DNA of 49,160 nucleotides from Eubacteriaceae bacterium (GCA_028705955.1 JAQWCN010000002.1:1-49160), one strand, 5' to 3'; shown: positions 30,466 through 40,747, counted from the stretch's first letter. Made by a program: numbers and translations. The notes: generated by a model not told the origin, from the letters alone.

Positions 30466-31411
30466 TACCAGCAATTACACAACCTCTGTCGCCCTGTGTG
30501 ATGCTCAGGGAAAGCTTATTGGCGAAAAAAGAAAAATACTGGATGTCCGCCCCGGGGAAAGAGGACTTCGGCAATCAGAAGCCGTTTTTCAGCACGTCAA
30601 AAATTTGCCCGTGTTGGTCAAAGCCCTTTGCAAAGAATATCCCCTTTCTGAAAAGCTTAAAGCGGTTGGCGTTTCTGTACAGCCCCGGCCGGAAGCGTCT
30701 TCTTATATGCCGGTTTTCAGAGTTGGGCAGGGTGCAGCGGAAATTTTGGCACAAACCCATGACGTTCCGCTTTTTTCTTTTAGTCATCAGGAAAACCATA
30801 TCCGCAGTGCGATGGTCGGGCAGGTTTCAACCCGTGCAGAATGGCACTATCCCATCCTGGCCGTTCATTTTTCTGGAGGTACTTCAGAAATAGTGCTCGT
30901 CAAACCGAACACAACGGGATTTGATTGTAAAATTGTAGGCAAAACCCTGGATTTGAATGCGGGCCAATTGGTTGACCGGATTGGTGTGGCTTTGGGATTG
31001 AAATTTCCGGCAGGCCGGGAGCTTGAAAAAATGGCCTTGTTGGCCAGAGCGCATCATTGTATTATTCCAACCCGGGTTGAAAAAGGAGATTTCCATTTTG
31101 CAGGGCAGGAAAACAAGGCCAAGGCAATGCTCGTCGAAGGGGGTGATGCCGCCGAAGTGGCATACGGCATCTTTGCATCCATCGGCCGAACCCTCTCCAG
31201 GGCGCTGGAATATCTTTGTGGAGAAACAAAAGCCCGGACGGTTCTTTTTTCCGGAGGGGTCATGGCGAACAGCATTGTGCGGGAAACGGCCGTAAAACGT
31301 TTGGAACGAAAGGCCGATTGCTTTTTTGCCGATCCATGTTATGCAACAGATAATGCAGTTGGATGCACATTGTTGGCCTGGGAAGCCTGGAAAGGGAATC
31401 CCCGTGATTAA
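30449..31411 (+). CDS. TsaD/Kae1-like paralogue ('O-sialoglycoprotein endopeptidase' family)
   Basis: GIDTSNYTTSVAL, GERGLRQSEAVFQHVKNLP, SHQENHIRSAM, LFSGGVMANSIVR; divergent from canonical TsaD. Confidence 0.8.
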   Translation: MILGIDTSNYTTSVALCDAQGKLIGEKRKILDVRPGERGLRQSEAVFQHVKNLPVLVKALCKEYPLSEKLKAVGVSVQPRPEASSYMPVFRVGQGAAEILAQTHDVPLFSFSHQENHIRSAMVGQVSTRAEWHYPILAVHFSGGTSEIVLVKPNTTGFDCKIVGKTLDLNAGQLVDRIGVALGLKFPAGRELEKMALLARAHHCIIPTRVEKGDFHFAGQENKAKAMLVEGGDAAEVAYGIFASIGRTLSRALEYLCGETKARTVLFSGGVMANSIVRETAVKRLERKADCFFADPCYATDNAVGCTLLAWEAWKGNPRD

Positions 31412-32633
31412 TCATTCATTATCAGTCACCGAGCTTAACCGGTTTATCAAAACCCTGGTGTCAAATAACAGTGTCTTAAAACACCTTAGCGTGGAAGGCG
31501 AAATTTCAAATTTTAAGCAGCAGTCATCGGGACATCTTTATTTTCATTTGAAGGATGAAGAAGGACGGATTGCCTGCGTGATGTTTAAAAGTGATGCCCG
31601 GAAACTTCAGCTGCTGCCTTCAGACGGAATGCATGTGATTGTCCGGGGACGGGTGGATCTTTACGAACGTTCAGGGCAGCTTCAACTGTATGTTCAATCC
31701 ATTGCTCCAGTTGGAATGGGGGATCTGTACCAGGCTTTTGAAACGATGAAGCGAAGATTAGAAGCCAGAGGATGGTTTAAAACAGATCAAAAAAAGGCCC
31801 TTCCGGAAACCATCAATACAGTTGGTATTGTAACGTCGCCCACAGGCGCGGCGATCCACGATCTCATGACCGTGATTCACCGCAGGGATCCCAGTATAAA
31901 AATTTTACTGGCGCCCGCGCTGGTCCAGGGAGAACAGGCAGCCGCATCGATTGCCTCGGCAGTTCAAACCCTCGATGCGAGGGGAGATTGTGATGTGGTG
32001 ATCGTTGGCCGGGGCGGTGGATCCATGGAAGACTTGTGGGCATTTAATGAAATGTCGGTGGCAAAAGCCGTTCATTTGGCCGGGACGCCGGTTGTTTCTG
32101 CGGTTGGCCACGAAACCGATTTTACGATTTGCGATTTCACTGCGGATATTCGGGCAGCGACTCCATCTGAAGCCGGGGAACTGGTTTCAGAAGACAAACA
32201 GGTTCGTCAGCTCGCCCTTGAAACGCTGAATGATCAATTGATCATGGACATGGAAGCGATCCTTTTTGACTTGAGGAATCAATTGGAAACGCGTATTCAA
32301 AATCTGGAAAACGCCAGCCCTCAAAATGCGATCCGACAAGATAACATCACGGTGGATCATTTGGAAGATCGGTTAAAGACAGTGCTGGTCCATCAATTGA
32401 AATCTGAAAAGCAAAACGTAAAGGCAATGGGTGAGCATTTGACAATTCTAAATCCGCAAAATGTCTTAAAGAGGGGTTATGCTTTGGTCGAGGGAAAAGA
32501 TGGATCCATTATTGAGAACACCCGGCGTGCGAGGGAAGCGGGAGAACTCATGCTTTGTTTTAAAGACGGCAGCGTCGAGGCAGAAGTGAAACAGGAGGAA
32601 TCATGGCAACGCGAAAATATAAAACCAAAATGA
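31404..32633 (+). CDS. xseA: Exodeoxyribonuclease VII large subunit
   Basis: LSVTELNRFIKTLVSNNSVLKHLSVEGEISNFKQQSSGHLYFHLKD; VGRGGGSMEDLWAFNE; GTG start overlaps upstream stop. Confidence 0.97.
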   Translation: MINHSLSVTELNRFIKTLVSNNSVLKHLSVEGEISNFKQQSSGHLYFHLKDEEGRIACVMFKSDARKLQLLPSDGMHVIVRGRVDLYERSGQLQLYVQSIAPVGMGDLYQAFETMKRRLEARGWFKTDQKKALPETINTVGIVTSPTGAAIHDLMTVIHRRDPSIKILLAPALVQGEQAAASIASAVQTLDARGDCDVVIVGRGGGSMEDLWAFNEMSVAKAVHLAGTPVVSAVGHETDFTICDFTADIRAATPSEAGELVSEDKQVRQLALETLNDQLIMDMEAILFDLRNQLETRIQNLENASPQNAIRQDNITVDHLEDRLKTVLVHQLKSEKQNVKAMGEHLTILNPQNVLKRGYALVEGKDGSIIENTRRAREAGELMLCFKDGSVEAEVKQEESWQRENIKPK

Positions 32634-32821
32634 ACCGGCTGAAATCCATCGTTGAGACAATGGAAAAAGGGGATTTGGAACTGGAAAAAGCGATGGCATA
32701 TTTTGAAGAAGGAATGGCCCTTGTGGGAGAGTGCCAAAAGGATTTGGACCGGGCTGAGGAAAAAGTAACAATCTTGACACAAGAAGGAGAAAAAATCTTT
32801 GAAGGGGAAGATGATGACTGA
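32603..32821 (+). CDS. xseB: Exodeoxyribonuclease VII small subunit
   Basis: RLKSIVETMEKGDLELEKAMAYFEEGMALVGECQKDLDRAEEKV. Confidence 0.93.
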   Translation: MATRKYKTKMNRLKSIVETMEKGDLELEKAMAYFEEGMALVGECQKDLDRAEEKVTILTQEGEKIFEGEDDD

Positions 32822-33716
32822 TATAAAAGAACAACTCAAAAGCATGGCCGAAACGGTCGAGGGGGAATTGACCGAATGTTTTGAACGGCCTTTTGATGCA
32901 CCGGACATTATTATTAGCGCAATGAAATACAGCCTTTTTGCCGGAGGAAAAAGACTCCGTCCTATTTTGATGAAAGAAACCTGCAAAATGATGGGAGGCT
33001 GTCCCGACGATGCAACAAAAATGGCCTGCGCCATCGAAATGATTCATACATATTCGTTAATTCACGATGATTTGCCAGCCATGGATGACGATGAACTGCG
33101 CCGCGGCAAGCCGACCAATCACATGGTCTACGGCGAAAATATTGCCGTTTTGGCCGGAGATGCGCTTCTTAATTTTGCGACAGAAATTGGTTTGGAAGGC
33201 ATAGCAGAAGTTCCAAAAGAAAAAACAGCGGCTGCGATTAAAGCGATGACTATTTTGATGACCGCATCCGGGGTCAATGGCATGATCGGCGGACAAACCG
33301 GGGATTTGCTGTGTGAGGAAGATCAGGAAATCAACGAAGAAAAAATTCGTTACATTCATGCCCATAAAACGGCGGCCCTGCTCACGGCGGCCATCGTGTG
33401 TGGAGCGACCATTGCCCAGGCATCAGAATCGGATATTGCAGCATTGACAGAATACGGCCTGGATATAGGCATGGCTTTTCAGATTGCCGATGATATATTG
33501 GATGTGACAAGCAGTACAAAAGTTTTGGGAAAACCGGTGGGGAGCGACGTTAAAAATCATAAATCGACGTTTGTGTCTCTTTACGGATTGGTCTCTGCCC
33601 AGGAAAAAGTCAGGGAATTCAGGGACCACGCCCTTGCAGCGCTTAAGACGCTGCCCGTGGATACCCAATTTTTAACGGATATTGCCAACTACATCTGCAA
33701 CCGGGCATTAGATTAA
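32811..33716 (+). CDS. ispA: Polyprenyl (farnesyl/geranyl) diphosphate synthase
   Basis: GGKRLRPIL; DDLPAMDDDELRRGKPTNH; FQIADDILDV. Confidence 0.95.
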   Translation: MMTDIKEQLKSMAETVEGELTECFERPFDAPDIIISAMKYSLFAGGKRLRPILMKETCKMMGGCPDDATKMACAIEMIHTYSLIHDDLPAMDDDELRRGKPTNHMVYGENIAVLAGDALLNFATEIGLEGIAEVPKEKTAAAIKAMTILMTASGVNGMIGGQTGDLLCEEDQEINEEKIRYIHAHKTAALLTAAIVCGATIAQASESDIAALTEYGLDIGMAFQIADDILDVTSSTKVLGKPVGSDVKNHKSTFVSLYGLVSAQEKVREFRDHALAALKTLPVDTQFLTDIANYICNRALD

Positions 33717-33787
33717 TGAGTTTCAATAATTGAAATCCTATTCAGCATCGGATATAATAGAGATAACTTACAATTGGAGGATGGATA

Positions 33788-35575
33788 ATGGACTTTCAAA
33801 AATTCTATCAGGGAAAAGCGTTTGAAGTTTATCAATATTTGGGAGCACATCCCAGTGGAAAGGGATTTGTTTTCCGGACGTTTGCGCCCAGGGCAGAAGC
33901 GATATCTGTGATTGGTGAGTGGAACGACTGGGAAGGACAGCCGATGCAGAAAGTCTACGACGGTAATTTCTGGGAATGCGTTATTCCGGAAGCAAAATCT
34001 GGAATGATGTATAAATATCGGATACATGGTGCCGACGACCGGGTATTGGATCATTGCGACCCGTATGGGTTTATGATGGAAAAACGTCCGGGAAATGCCT
34101 CGATCATATGGGATATCACACAGTTTCAATTTAAAGATAAAAAATGGCTGGCCGGACGGACCGATGGAAAACAAGGCCCCTTAAACATATACGAAATGCA
34201 TTTTGGATCCTGGCGGCGCAAATCAGAAGATGTGGATGATTGGTACGGCTACGACGAAATGGCAGACCTGCTCATTCCTTATCTCAAACAACAGGGCTAC
34301 AATTATATTGAGATTATGCCTTTGGCCGAACATCCCTGTGATGAGTCCTGGGGCTATCAAAATACCGGGTTTTTCAGTCCAACATCGCGCTATGGCACAC
34401 CGACAGAACTCATGGACTTTATCGATACCTGTCATCAAGCCGAAATAGGGGTCATTATGGATTTTGTGCCGGTTCATTTTGCCGTGGATGATTATGCACT
34501 CTGGCATTACGACGGAACAGCACTTTATGCCTATCCCAGCAGTGACGTGGGGGTCAGCGAGTGGGGAAGCTGCAATTTTATGCACTCCCGCCCCGATGTC
34601 CGGAGTTTTCTTCAATCTTCGGCAAACTACTGGCTTGAAATGTATCATTTCGACGGCCTTCGGATGGATGCGGTCAGCAATTTGATCTACTGGCAGGGAG
34701 ATGAAAGCCGGGGAGAAAATGCCGATGCGATCGCATTCTTAAAAAATATGAATGCCGGATTAAAAAAAGCGCATCCGACAGCTATTCTGGCGGCGGAAGA
34801 TTCCACCACCTATTCAGGAGTGACCAAAAGCATCCGTGAAGGAGGCTTGGGCTTTGATTATAAATGGGATATGGGATGGATGCACGATACCCTTGAACTC
34901 TTTCAAGTGGCTCCGGAATACCGCACAAGAGATTATCATAAACTCACGTTTTCGATGCAGTATTTTTACAATGAAAACTATCTGCTTCCTTTTTCCCACG
35001 ATGAGGGCGTTCATGGCAAGGCAACGATTGCTCAAAAAATGAACGGGGATTACGAACAGAAATTTCCCCAGGCCCGGACCCTTTATGTGTATATGATGAC
35101 CCATCCTGGAAAGAAACTGAACTTCATGGGAAATGAGTTTGCCCAGCTGCGGGAATGGGATGAAAGCCGGGAACAAGACTGGATGCTGTTGGATTATCCT
35201 CTTCACGATGGCTTTAGACAATTTATGGCCGATCTCAACCAGATTTACTTAAAATACCCTGCATTGTGGAAAGAAGATTATAATGCCCACGGGTTTAAAT
35301 GGCTCGATTGTCAATCCGACAGTCGGTGTATTTATGCCTTCGAACGCATAGCGGCAACAGAGAAACTATTGGTTATTCTCAACTTATCCGATAAAAAGCA
35401 AGCGTATTACAAGCTGACGATCCCCGATGGCAGTAAGCTTAAATTGTTAATTGATACGGATACAGAGTGTTATGGAGGGGCCATAAAAAATCCCCAGCAA
35501 ATACTCACATTAAAAAATGGAATGGCAGAATTGTTGTTGTCCCCATTTTCAGCCAGAATTTATAAAATAATATAA
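33788..35575 (+). CDS. glgB: 1,4-alpha-glucan branching enzyme (GH13)
   Basis: CBM48-like N-terminus, GYNYIEIMPLAEHPCDESWGYQ, GLRMDAVSNLIYW, AEDSTTYSGVT, LPFSHDEGVHGK. Confidence 0.95.
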   Translation: MDFQKFYQGKAFEVYQYLGAHPSGKGFVFRTFAPRAEAISVIGEWNDWEGQPMQKVYDGNFWECVIPEAKSGMMYKYRIHGADDRVLDHCDPYGFMMEKRPGNASIIWDITQFQFKDKKWLAGRTDGKQGPLNIYEMHFGSWRRKSEDVDDWYGYDEMADLLIPYLKQQGYNYIEIMPLAEHPCDESWGYQNTGFFSPTSRYGTPTELMDFIDTCHQAEIGVIMDFVPVHFAVDDYALWHYDGTALYAYPSSDVGVSEWGSCNFMHSRPDVRSFLQSSANYWLEMYHFDGLRMDAVSNLIYWQGDESRGENADAIAFLKNMNAGLKKAHPTAILAAEDSTTYSGVTKSIREGGLGFDYKWDMGWMHDTLELFQVAPEYRTRDYHKLTFSMQYFYNENYLLPFSHDEGVHGKATIAQKMNGDYEQKFPQARTLYVYMMTHPGKKLNFMGNEFAQLREWDESREQDWMLLDYPLHDGFRQFMADLNQIYLKYPALWKEDYNAHGFKWLDCQSDSRCIYAFERIAATEKLLVILNLSDKKQAYYKLTIPDGSKLKLLIDTDTECYGGAIKNPQQILTLKNGMAELLLSPFSARIYKII

Positions 35576-35576
35576 A

Positions 35577-35610
35577 AAAGAGAGCAGGACAGTTGTCCTG
35601 CTCTCTTTTT
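35577..35610. terminator. Bidirectional intrinsic terminator
   Basis: aaaaagagagcaggac-agtt-gtcctgctctcttttt. Confidence 0.92.
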
Positions 35611-35620
35611 AGTGCGATTT

Positions 35621-36085
35621 TTATTTTTTATGGGTTTCACCAAAGGTAATGATTTTAGTCATCAGAGAAAATTCCCGTTCGTGCTGACCGGTTAAATTGA
35701 GAAAACCGATCAGGGCTTCCAAACCAGTGGCATAGCGATAATCCATTTTATCCGCGTTTTTAGGTGGGGTACTCCGGGTATTTCTTCCCCGGCGGACAAT
35801 GCCTTTTTCTTCTTCAGTCAACTGATCATCAAGAATCCGCAAGGCGCTGGCCTGGGCATTGGCCTTAACAAAGTGCACAGAAATGTGGGTCAAGTGATTA
35901 ACATTTTGAATGCCTTGACTGATTAAATATTTGCGGACAAAGGCAGAATAAACAGCATCGCCAATAAAAGCAAGGGTTAGCGGGTTTAAGGCCCGGGCTT
36001 CAGATGATGTATAAATCTTGTTTAAAAGGTTCTGGGTTTGCTGTTCAGAATCAATGGGATCTACAGTATTCACGCTTTCTTCCAT
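35621..36085 (-). CDS. mrnC: Mini-ribonuclease III
   Basis: ALNPLTLAFIGDAVYSAFVRKYLISQG; RRGRNTRSTPPKNADKMDYRYATGLEALIGFL; follows cysS. Confidence 0.93.
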   Translation of the reverse strand: MEESVNTVDPIDSEQQTQNLLNKIYTSSEARALNPLTLAFIGDAVYSAFVRKYLISQGIQNVNHLTHISVHFVKANAQASALRILDDQLTEEEKGIVRRGRNTRSTPPKNADKMDYRYATGLEALIGFLNLTGQHEREFSLMTKIITFGETHKK

Positions 36086-37467
36086 TTAACACCTTCCCGG
36101 GTATCTTCCAGAATAATGCCGCGGTTTAACAGATCATCGCGAATGGCATCAGCCAATTTAAAATCTTTTGCCTTCCGGGCTTCCAGGCGTTTCTGGATTA
36201 GAGCTTCCACTTCGGCGGCCAGATCATCCTGTTTTTCCTTTTGCGCCAGGCCAATGACACCGGTCAATTCGTTAAATAAATCCAGAGTGGTCTGAACGCA
36301 GACTTTTGAGGATGCGTCATTCAGGAAAGAATTGGCACTGCGCACCAGTTCAAAAATAGCGGAGATGCCATCCGCAGTGTTCAAATCATCATTCATTGCG
36401 GTGATAAATTGATCCTTGAATTTGGGCAGATCCTGAAGCCAGGCTGATTCCTGGGGAGACGGGTCGGTGGTTGCGGTATGATCAATTAAATATTCCATCT
36501 GATATTTGGCGTTGTAAAGACGTTCCAGTGCGTTTTGTGCCTGACCCAAAAGGGCATCGGAAAAATTAACCGGACTGCGGTAATGGGCCATGAGCATAAA
36601 CATCCGGACCACTTCCAGGTCGTAATGTTTGGCAATATCCCGGACGGTAAAAAAGTTCCCCTTGGATTTAGACATCTTTTCGTTATTAATATTAATATAG
36701 CCGTTGTGAACCCAATAATGGGCAAAAGGACACCCGCAGGAACCTTCGGATTGGGCAATTTCGTTTTCGTGGTGGGGGAAGATCAAGTCCTGACCGCCGC
36801 CGTGAATATCGATGGTTTCACCCAAAAATTTCCGGCTCATGGCCGAACATTCAATGTGCCAGCCCGGGCGCCCTTTGCCCCAGGGGCTTTCCCAAAAAGG
36901 TTCGCCGGGTTTGGCCTTTTTCCACAGAGCAAAATCCAGGGGACTGCGCTTTTCGTCGTTCACATCAATCCGGGCGCCTGCTTCCAGGTCGTCAATATTC
37001 TGGCCGGAAAGTTTTCCGTACTGCGGAAAGTTTTCAACCTGATAATAAACATTGCCATCCACGTTATAAGCCAGGCCCTTATCTTCCAGTGTTTTGACCA
37101 TGGTAATGATTTCCGGAATGGTATCAGAAACCCGGGGATGTACACTGGCCCGGTGAATACCCAGGGCATCGGCGTCTTTAAAATATTCCGCAATATATTT
37201 ATCGGCGACGGCTTTGGCGGAAATGCCTTCCTCGTGGCTGCGATTGATGATTTTATCATCGACATCTGTAAAATTTTGGACAAAAGTTACGTCGTAGCCA
37301 GTATATTCTAAGAAACGGCGTAAAACATCAAAGACAATAAATGGTCTTGCATTACCAATGTGAAAATAATTATAGACCGTTGGACCACAGGAATACATCC
37401 GGACTTTGCCCGGTTCAATCGGGACAAATTCCTCTTTTTTTTGGGTCAGCGTATTATATAATTTCAT
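36070..37467 (-). CDS. cysS: Cysteinyl-tRNA synthetase
   Basis: RMYSCGPTVYNYFHIGNARPFIVFDVLRRFL; KMSKSKGNFFTVRDI. Confidence 0.97.
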   Translation of the reverse strand: MKLYNTLTQKKEEFVPIEPGKVRMYSCGPTVYNYFHIGNARPFIVFDVLRRFLEYTGYDVTFVQNFTDVDDKIINRSHEEGISAKAVADKYIAEYFKDADALGIHRASVHPRVSDTIPEIITMVKTLEDKGLAYNVDGNVYYQVENFPQYGKLSGQNIDDLEAGARIDVNDEKRSPLDFALWKKAKPGEPFWESPWGKGRPGWHIECSAMSRKFLGETIDIHGGGQDLIFPHHENEIAQSEGSCGCPFAHYWVHNGYININNEKMSKSKGNFFTVRDIAKHYDLEVVRMFMLMAHYRSPVNFSDALLGQAQNALERLYNAKYQMEYLIDHTATTDPSPQESAWLQDLPKFKDQFITAMNDDLNTADGISAIFELVRSANSFLNDASSKVCVQTTLDLFNELTGVIGLAQKEKQDDLAAEVEALIQKRLEARKAKDFKLADAIRDDLLNRGIILEDTREGVKWKKA

Positions 37468-37623
37468 CTGTATCGGAACTCCTTTGTTTTTTCTGTTTAA
37501 ATTGTTTTTCATTATAGCATATCCGCCAGTTTTTTTCAGTAAGAAGAATCAAAACAGTTTAACTTGTGACAGTAAAGTGATATAATAAAACAAATTTGCA
37601 AACATTAGAAATGAGGTATCAAA

Positions 37624-37908
37624 GTGGAAGATAATAAAAGAAAGGATCTGGCCAGGGCACTTCTGGCTATCCAAAGTGAACAGGAATGCTATGACCTGCT
37701 GGACGATATGTGTACGATCAAGGAAGTGGAGGACATGTCCAATCGTTTTTATATTGCCCGTTTATTATCAGAAGGGAAAACCTTTATCGATGTTGAAAAG
37801 AAAACGGGAGCCAGTTCGGCCACAATCAGCCGTGTTAATCGTTGTTTAAAACATGGCTGTGGGTACAGACTGGTTATCGACCGTATTGCGGAACAGGAGG
37901 ATTCTTAA
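37624..37908 (+). CDS. YerC/YecD-family TrpR-related protein
   Basis: ARALLAIQSEQECYDLLDDMCTIKEVEDMSNRFYIARLLSEGKTFIDVEKKTGASSATISRVNRCL. Confidence 0.9.
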   Translation: MEDNKRKDLARALLAIQSEQECYDLLDDMCTIKEVEDMSNRFYIARLLSEGKTFIDVEKKTGASSATISRVNRCLKHGCGYRLVIDRIAEQEDS

Positions 37909-39126
37909 ATGAGAAAATTTTATAAATCCCATAAACTGGATAATGTCTGTTACGATATCCGGGGACCGGTGGTTGATGAAGCCAATAAAATGGAACAGGA
38001 AGGCGTAGATATTATCATGCTCAATACGGGCAACCCTCCTGTTTTTCAGGTCAATGCACCGGATGAAGTGATCCGGGATGTCAGAACCAATTTGAGATCA
38101 TCAGAAGGGTACTGCCATTCAAAAGGGATATTTCCTGCCCGCAAAGCTATCGTTCAATATTATCAAACCAAAGGGCTGATGGATATTGACGAAGAAGATG
38201 TTTATATCGGCAATGGCTCCAGCGAACTAATTCAGTTTTGTATGTCCGCTTTGCTGGATAATGATGATGAAATTCTGATTCCAACGCCGGATTATCCCTT
38301 GTGGACAGCCAGTGCCACCCTGGCCGGCGGCAAAGTGGTTCATTACTTGTGCGACGAAGCGTCTGACTGGTATCCGGATCTGGAAGATATCCGCAGTAAG
38401 ATCACGCCCAAAACAAAAGGAATTGTCGTCATCAATCCAAACAATCCAACCGGGGCGGTTTATCCCAAAGAAATTTTAGAAGGTATTGTGAAAATTGCGG
38501 TGGAAAATCAGCTGATTATTTTTGCAGACGAAATTTATGATCATATTATCTATGATGACCGTCCTTACTATCACATGGCGTTGCTGACCAATGAAACACT
38601 GGTGGTCACGTTGAACGGCTTGTCCAAAAGTCACCGGGTTCCCGGATTCAGAGTAGGCTGGATGGTTTTATCCGGAAACCGGGAAATTGCCAGGGATTAT
38701 ATCGAAGGCATTGATATTCTTACGACCATGCGGCTGTGTGCCAATGTGCCGGCACAGCATGCCATTCAAACATCCCTTGGGGGATATCAGAGCATTTCGG
38801 ATCTGGTGAATCCCGGCGGCCGGCTGCATGAACAGCGGGATATTATCTACAACCGGGTCAACCAGATCCCGGGCTTATCCTGTGTCGAACCAGCAGGAGC
38901 TTTATACGCTTTTGTCAAAATCGATGCGTCCCGGTTTAATATTACGGATGATACCCAGTTTGCCCTCGATTTCTTAAAGCGGGAAAAGGTGCTGGTGGTC
39001 CAGGGAACTGGATTTAACTGGCCGGAACAAGACCATTTCAGAATTGTCTTTTTACCGGAACCCGTGCAGCTCACAGAAACGATGGATCGACTGGAACATT
39101 TCATGGCCCATTATCTGCAAGAATAA
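37909..39126 (+). CDS. Class I/II PLP-dependent aminotransferase (AlaT-like)
   Basis: INPNNPTGAVYPKEIL; FADEIYDHIIYDD; NGLSKSHRVPGFRVGW. Confidence 0.93.
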   Translation: MRKFYKSHKLDNVCYDIRGPVVDEANKMEQEGVDIIMLNTGNPPVFQVNAPDEVIRDVRTNLRSSEGYCHSKGIFPARKAIVQYYQTKGLMDIDEEDVYIGNGSSELIQFCMSALLDNDDEILIPTPDYPLWTASATLAGGKVVHYLCDEASDWYPDLEDIRSKITPKTKGIVVINPNNPTGAVYPKEILEGIVKIAVENQLIIFADEIYDHIIYDDRPYYHMALLTNETLVVTLNGLSKSHRVPGFRVGWMVLSGNREIARDYIEGIDILTTMRLCANVPAQHAIQTSLGGYQSISDLVNPGGRLHEQRDIIYNRVNQIPGLSCVEPAGALYAFVKIDASRFNITDDTQFALDFLKREKVLVVQGTGFNWPEQDHFRIVFLPEPVQLTETMDRLEHFMAHYLQE

Positions 39127-39127
39127 A

Positions 39128-39409
39128 ATGAAAAAGAAGTTGTTAAGAGATAAGGCCGGGGGAATTGTTGCCGGTGTCTGTCAGGGCTTGGGAACGCATT
39201 TTAATTTGCCGCCCTGGCTGTTCCGGGTTGCTTTTATCATCCCGGCCCTTCCTTTTGTTCTTAATACCGCTTCAACCGTATTGTCTTTCGTGGTTTATCT
39301 TGTATTGGCCATGATCATGAAAGATAAAAGCAAAATAGCGGAAGATGATAAAAAAATAGTGGATACAGAATATGAAGTTGTGGATGATAGTAAGGAAGAA
39401 AAGACATGA
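39128..39409 (+). CDS. PspC domain protein
   Basis: KKLLRDKAGGIVAGVCQGLGTHFNLPPWLFRVAFII. Confidence 0.85.
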   Translation: MKKKLLRDKAGGIVAGVCQGLGTHFNLPPWLFRVAFIIPALPFVLNTASTVLSFVVYLVLAMIMKDKSKIAEDDKKIVDTEYEVVDDSKEEKT

Positions 39410-39873
39410 AATGGCAATATAAAACAACAACACCGGAAGCGACCCGCCATCTGGGAGAAAAGCTGGGGCATATTTTCAAACCGCTTTCCGGCATTGTTTA
39501 CTTAACAGGAGATTTAGGAGCAGGAAAAACAGCCATAACACAAGGGATTGTAAAAGGAATGGGCATAACGGCCCAAGTGACCAGTCCCACATTTGCGCTG
39601 GTTAACGAATATGGGGATAAATCGATCAAGGTCGTCCATATGGATTTGTACCGTCTTTTGGATTTTGATGAACTGGAAGAAATTGGCTTTGACGATTTCT
39701 TGCGGGATGGCAGCATTATTCTGGTGGAATGGCCGGATCTCTTAATTGAAAACCGCTATGAACCCCTGGCAGCGTTGTCCTTATCCAGGGTAGAAGGCGA
39801 AGACGACAGCCGGATCATCAATCTTAAAACAGAGGACGCATCGCTAATTGAAAGGGTGAAGCAGCTTGGATAA
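39406..39873 (+). CDS. tsaE: tRNA threonylcarbamoyladenosine biosynthesis ATPase TsaE
   Basis: YLTGDLGAGKTAITQGIVKGMGI; VTSPTFALVNEY; MDLYRL. Confidence 0.95.
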   Translation: MKWQYKTTTPEATRHLGEKLGHIFKPLSGIVYLTGDLGAGKTAITQGIVKGMGITAQVTSPTFALVNEYGDKSIKVVHMDLYRLLDFDELEEIGFDDFLRDGSIILVEWPDLLIENRYEPLAALSLSRVEGEDDSRIINLKTEDASLIERVKQLG

Positions 39874-40576
39874 CAAGAACAGGCAGCGCCGGTTTATCAG
39901 CGCCGTGATTCCAGCGGCAGGCCAGGGGACCCGAATGGGAACCTCCCTCAACAAACAATACTTGACATTAGCGGGCAAACCCATTTTGGCTTATACCATT
40001 GATGTTTTTGAAAGATGCCCACTGGTTAATGAGATTGTTGTGGTCATTAATCCGAATGAACAGGAAATCTTTAAACGGCAAATTTTAAACCGGGGTCATT
40101 ATAAAAAAGTGAACATTGCGTTTGGGGGAAGAAGTCGTCAGGAATCCGTTTACCGGGGACTTCAAAAAGTCAATACACAGTGCCAGATGGTCTTGATCCA
40201 CGATGGGGCACGGCCTTTAATCGATGGGGATCTCATTTTACGCTGCATTTACGAAACCATTAAACATCATGCGACCATTGTTGCGGTTCCAGCCAAAAAC
40301 ACCATAAAAGTTGTCAACAGCCAGCTGGGAGTGGAATACACCCCCAACCGCAAATTGCTCTACGAAGTTCAAACACCCCAGACTTTCGATTTTGATTTGA
40401 TTATGAAAGCTCATGAACAGGCGATAGAGGAGCATGCAGAAGTGACGGATGACGCCGCTTTGGTGGAGCGGATGGGGGAAAAGGTTACCGTGGTTAAAGG
40501 ACATTATAATAATATCAAAATCACCACACCGGAAGATTTAATGATTGCCAACTCGATCATCACGGTCAAACAATGA
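39866..40576 (+). CDS. ispD: 2-C-methyl-D-erythritol 4-phosphate cytidylyltransferase
   Basis: AVIPAAGQGTRMGTSLNKQYLTLAGKPILAYTI; IHDGARPLI; TPEDLMIA. Confidence 0.95.
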   Translation: MDNKNRQRRFISAVIPAAGQGTRMGTSLNKQYLTLAGKPILAYTIDVFERCPLVNEIVVVINPNEQEIFKRQILNRGHYKKVNIAFGGRSRQESVYRGLQKVNTQCQMVLIHDGARPLIDGDLILRCIYETIKHHATIVAVPAKNTIKVVNSQLGVEYTPNRKLLYEVQTPQTFDFDLIMKAHEQAIEEHAEVTDDAALVERMGEKVTVVKGHYNNIKITTPEDLMIANSIITVKQ

Positions 40577-40654
40577 CGGAGGCTCACCCCGGAAGAATAC
40601 ACAAAGGCAAGCCTTTGCGTTAATGAAGACTTTATCATCAATTGAAGGCCGGGC

Positions 40655-40684
40655 TTTACAGTTCAGTCCAAAAAAGATTATAAT
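40655..40684 (+). promoter_or_regulatory. sigma-A-like promoter for the aco-like operon
   Basis: TTTACA (40655-40660) - N18 - TATAAT (40679-40684). Confidence 0.65.
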
Positions 40685-40747
40685 ACATACAAGTAAACCA
40701 GGAACGAAAATACATGACGATCATGTAAACAATGGAGGATGTGTATC

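Noticed and set aside
36535-37311. 258-aa plus-strand ORF antisense to cysS
   Set aside because: Codon shadow of the conserved cysS frame; no homology-like composition or RBS.
40600-40640. Hairpin aaaggcaagccttt upstream of the aco-like operon as a riboswitch
   Set aside because: Short palindrome upstream of the predicted promoter (-35 at 40655), so it would not be in the operon's leader; could be a weak ispD terminator.
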